From Anaerolineales bacterium (GTDB lineage Bacteria > Chloroflexota > Anaerolineae > Anaerolineales > Villigracilaceae), in contig JAUXUL010000034.1 in assembly GCA_030680795.1 (NCBI GenBank), positions 1 through 41,426 of the forward strand: a stretch of DNA of 41,426 nt, given 5' to 3'. The notes beneath the pieces are model-generated. The model had not been told where the DNA came from. It was given only the letters and a program-made list of their open reading frames with translations, and did not search any database. The position numbers and the translations under genes are program-made. This document shows positions 40,720 to 41,426 of the stretch, piece by piece (the first letter of the stretch is position 1; each line of letters starts with the position of its first letter).

Positions 40720-40947
40720 ATGAGTCGTGATTTACGCAAATACACGAAAGATACAAACACGCGCATTTTGATCGGCGCGTTTGTTTTGTTGTTTGTCCTC
40801 GGCCTTGCTTTGATCTGGGCCATCTATGGTTTCAGCGCAGCAGTTTCGGGATTTCTTTGCCTGCTTGGCGCGACCGTCCCCATTGCTTTAATTTTCCTGG
40901 CCTTGTTTGGGCTGGACTGGATCGTAAAACGTGCAAACCGCGATTAA
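40720..40947 (+). CDS. Small membrane protein, two helices
   Basis: The 75-residue protein starts at ATG 40720 with TGGAG upstream (40709-40713). A charged N-terminus (RDLRKYTKDTNTR) is followed by two membrane helices (about 16-38 and 42-64) and a short basic tail (KRANRD). No named family is recognised. Its end overlaps the start of the hydrolase gene, so the two are coupled. Confidence 0.65.
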   Translation: MSRDLRKYTKDTNTRILIGAFVLLFVLGLALIWAIYGFSAAVSGFLCLLGATVPIALIFLALFGLDWIVKRANRD

Positions 40948-41398
40948 CACCGAACTCATTCAATTTAACAACTGGACCTTGCGTATTCGCCCGTCACAAT
41001 CCTCGAACCCGCGTTTGCTCCTGCTCATTCACGGTTGGACGGGCGACGAAAATTCCATGTGGGTCTTCACCCGCGGACTTTCACCCGATTATTGGATGAT
41101 GGCTCCGCGCGCGCCTCATGCCGCTCAGTCCAGTGGATTCTCCTGGCGCCCGCCTCAACCTGGAACATTTGGCGTGCCCAGCCTCGAAGCACTTTTGCCC
41201 TCCGCCGCGGCGCTGATCCGCCTCATCGACGAGTACACAGACTCGGTTAAGTTGGATGCGAAGCAATTCGATTTAATGGGTTTCAGCCAGGGTGCGGCAA
41301 TGGTTAATTTAATTGGAATGTTATACCCGCATAGGGTCCGCAAGATGGGTGTGCTGGCGGGCTTTCTGCCGCCTGGCGTGGAGGATTTGATTTTGTGA
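40931..41398 (+). CDS. Alpha/beta hydrolase (phospholipase/carboxylesterase type), C-terminally short
   Basis: The 155-residue protein starts at GTG 40931 inside the previous gene. LLLLIHGWTGDENSM carries the oxyanion HG motif and LMGFSQGAAM the nucleophile Ser of the family. Members normally have about 200-220 residues with an Asp and a His after the point where this frame stops (TGA 41396-41398). The missing part may have been lost, or a frameshift may link it to sequence past the window end; only 28 bases remain, so this cannot be resolved. Confidence 0.72.
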   Translation: MQTAINTELIQFNNWTLRIRPSQSSNPRLLLLIHGWTGDENSMWVFTRGLSPDYWMMAPRAPHAAQSSGFSWRPPQPGTFGVPSLEALLPSAAALIRLIDEYTDSVKLDAKQFDLMGFSQGAAMVNLIGMLYPHRVRKMGVLAGFLPPGVEDLIL

Positions 41399-41426
41399 AT
41401 TCAACTGGTAAGTGCAACAGATGAAT

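Overview
The window looks like a stretch of a bacterial chromosome from the Chloroflexota, most likely an Anaerolineae-type organism. This is inferred from moderate GC, lone metabolic genes separated by dispersed palindromic repeats, Tat-lipoprotein ABC transporters and membrane proteins with Cys/Ala-rich tails. No 16S or ribosomal marker is present, so the assignment is tentative. There is no phage, insertion sequence or CRISPR array.

Region by region. 1-5.8 kb: the end of a choline-kinase-like phosphotransferase, a dimethylglycine/sarcosine dehydrogenase-like flavoprotein, a PfkB-fold protein lacking the catalytic Asp, and a non-pyrrolysine MttB-family methyltransferase. Together they suggest breakdown of methylated amines. 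6.0-7.7 kb: a DUF47/PiT phosphate uptake pair. 7.7-11.8 kb: a four-gene ABC importer operon (Tat lipoprotein, two permeases, ATPase) behind a clear sigma-70 promoter. 11.8-12.8 kb: DJ-1/PfpI and YjbQ genes on the minus strand. 13.1-18.5 kb: the most unusual locus, a tight plus-strand operon of a zinc-ribbon membrane protein, a DUF2207-like membrane protein ending in a seven-cysteine Cys-Ala tail, a PqqD-radical SAM-SPASM enzyme, a paralogue of it that has lost all three cluster cysteines, and a class I methyltransferase. It resembles a peptide-modification cassette whose substrate would be the tail of a membrane protein.

18.5-20.4 kb: a PNPOx-like flavoprotein and an M29 aminopeptidase (minus). 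20.9-25.1 kb: a GNAT-like protein and a GH13 enzyme with a histone-H1-like lysine tail. 25.2-25.7 kb: a compact unit of promoter, short structured RNA with its own terminator, and a SWIM zinc-finger microprotein. 25.8-26.9 kb: an L,D-transpeptidase. 27.1-29.2 kb: an AT-rich, probably acquired restriction-modification pair in which the methyltransferase carries a catalytically dead copy of the nuclease domain. 29.3-32.5 kb: a response regulator with a non-phosphorylatable receiver, an initiator tRNA, smpB and an MFS transporter. 32.7-41.4 kb: purB, a five-PAS GGDEF protein, a class V aminotransferase, a CAP-LysM protein, a patatin-like phospholipase, a small membrane protein and a short alpha/beta hydrolase.

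Intergenic spaces carry at least three families of dispersed inverted repeats, one of which also lies in frame inside the GH13 gene. Several genes (near 22077, 25800, 31023 and 32482) have a -10 box 6-7 bases before the start codon, which suggests leaderless transcripts.
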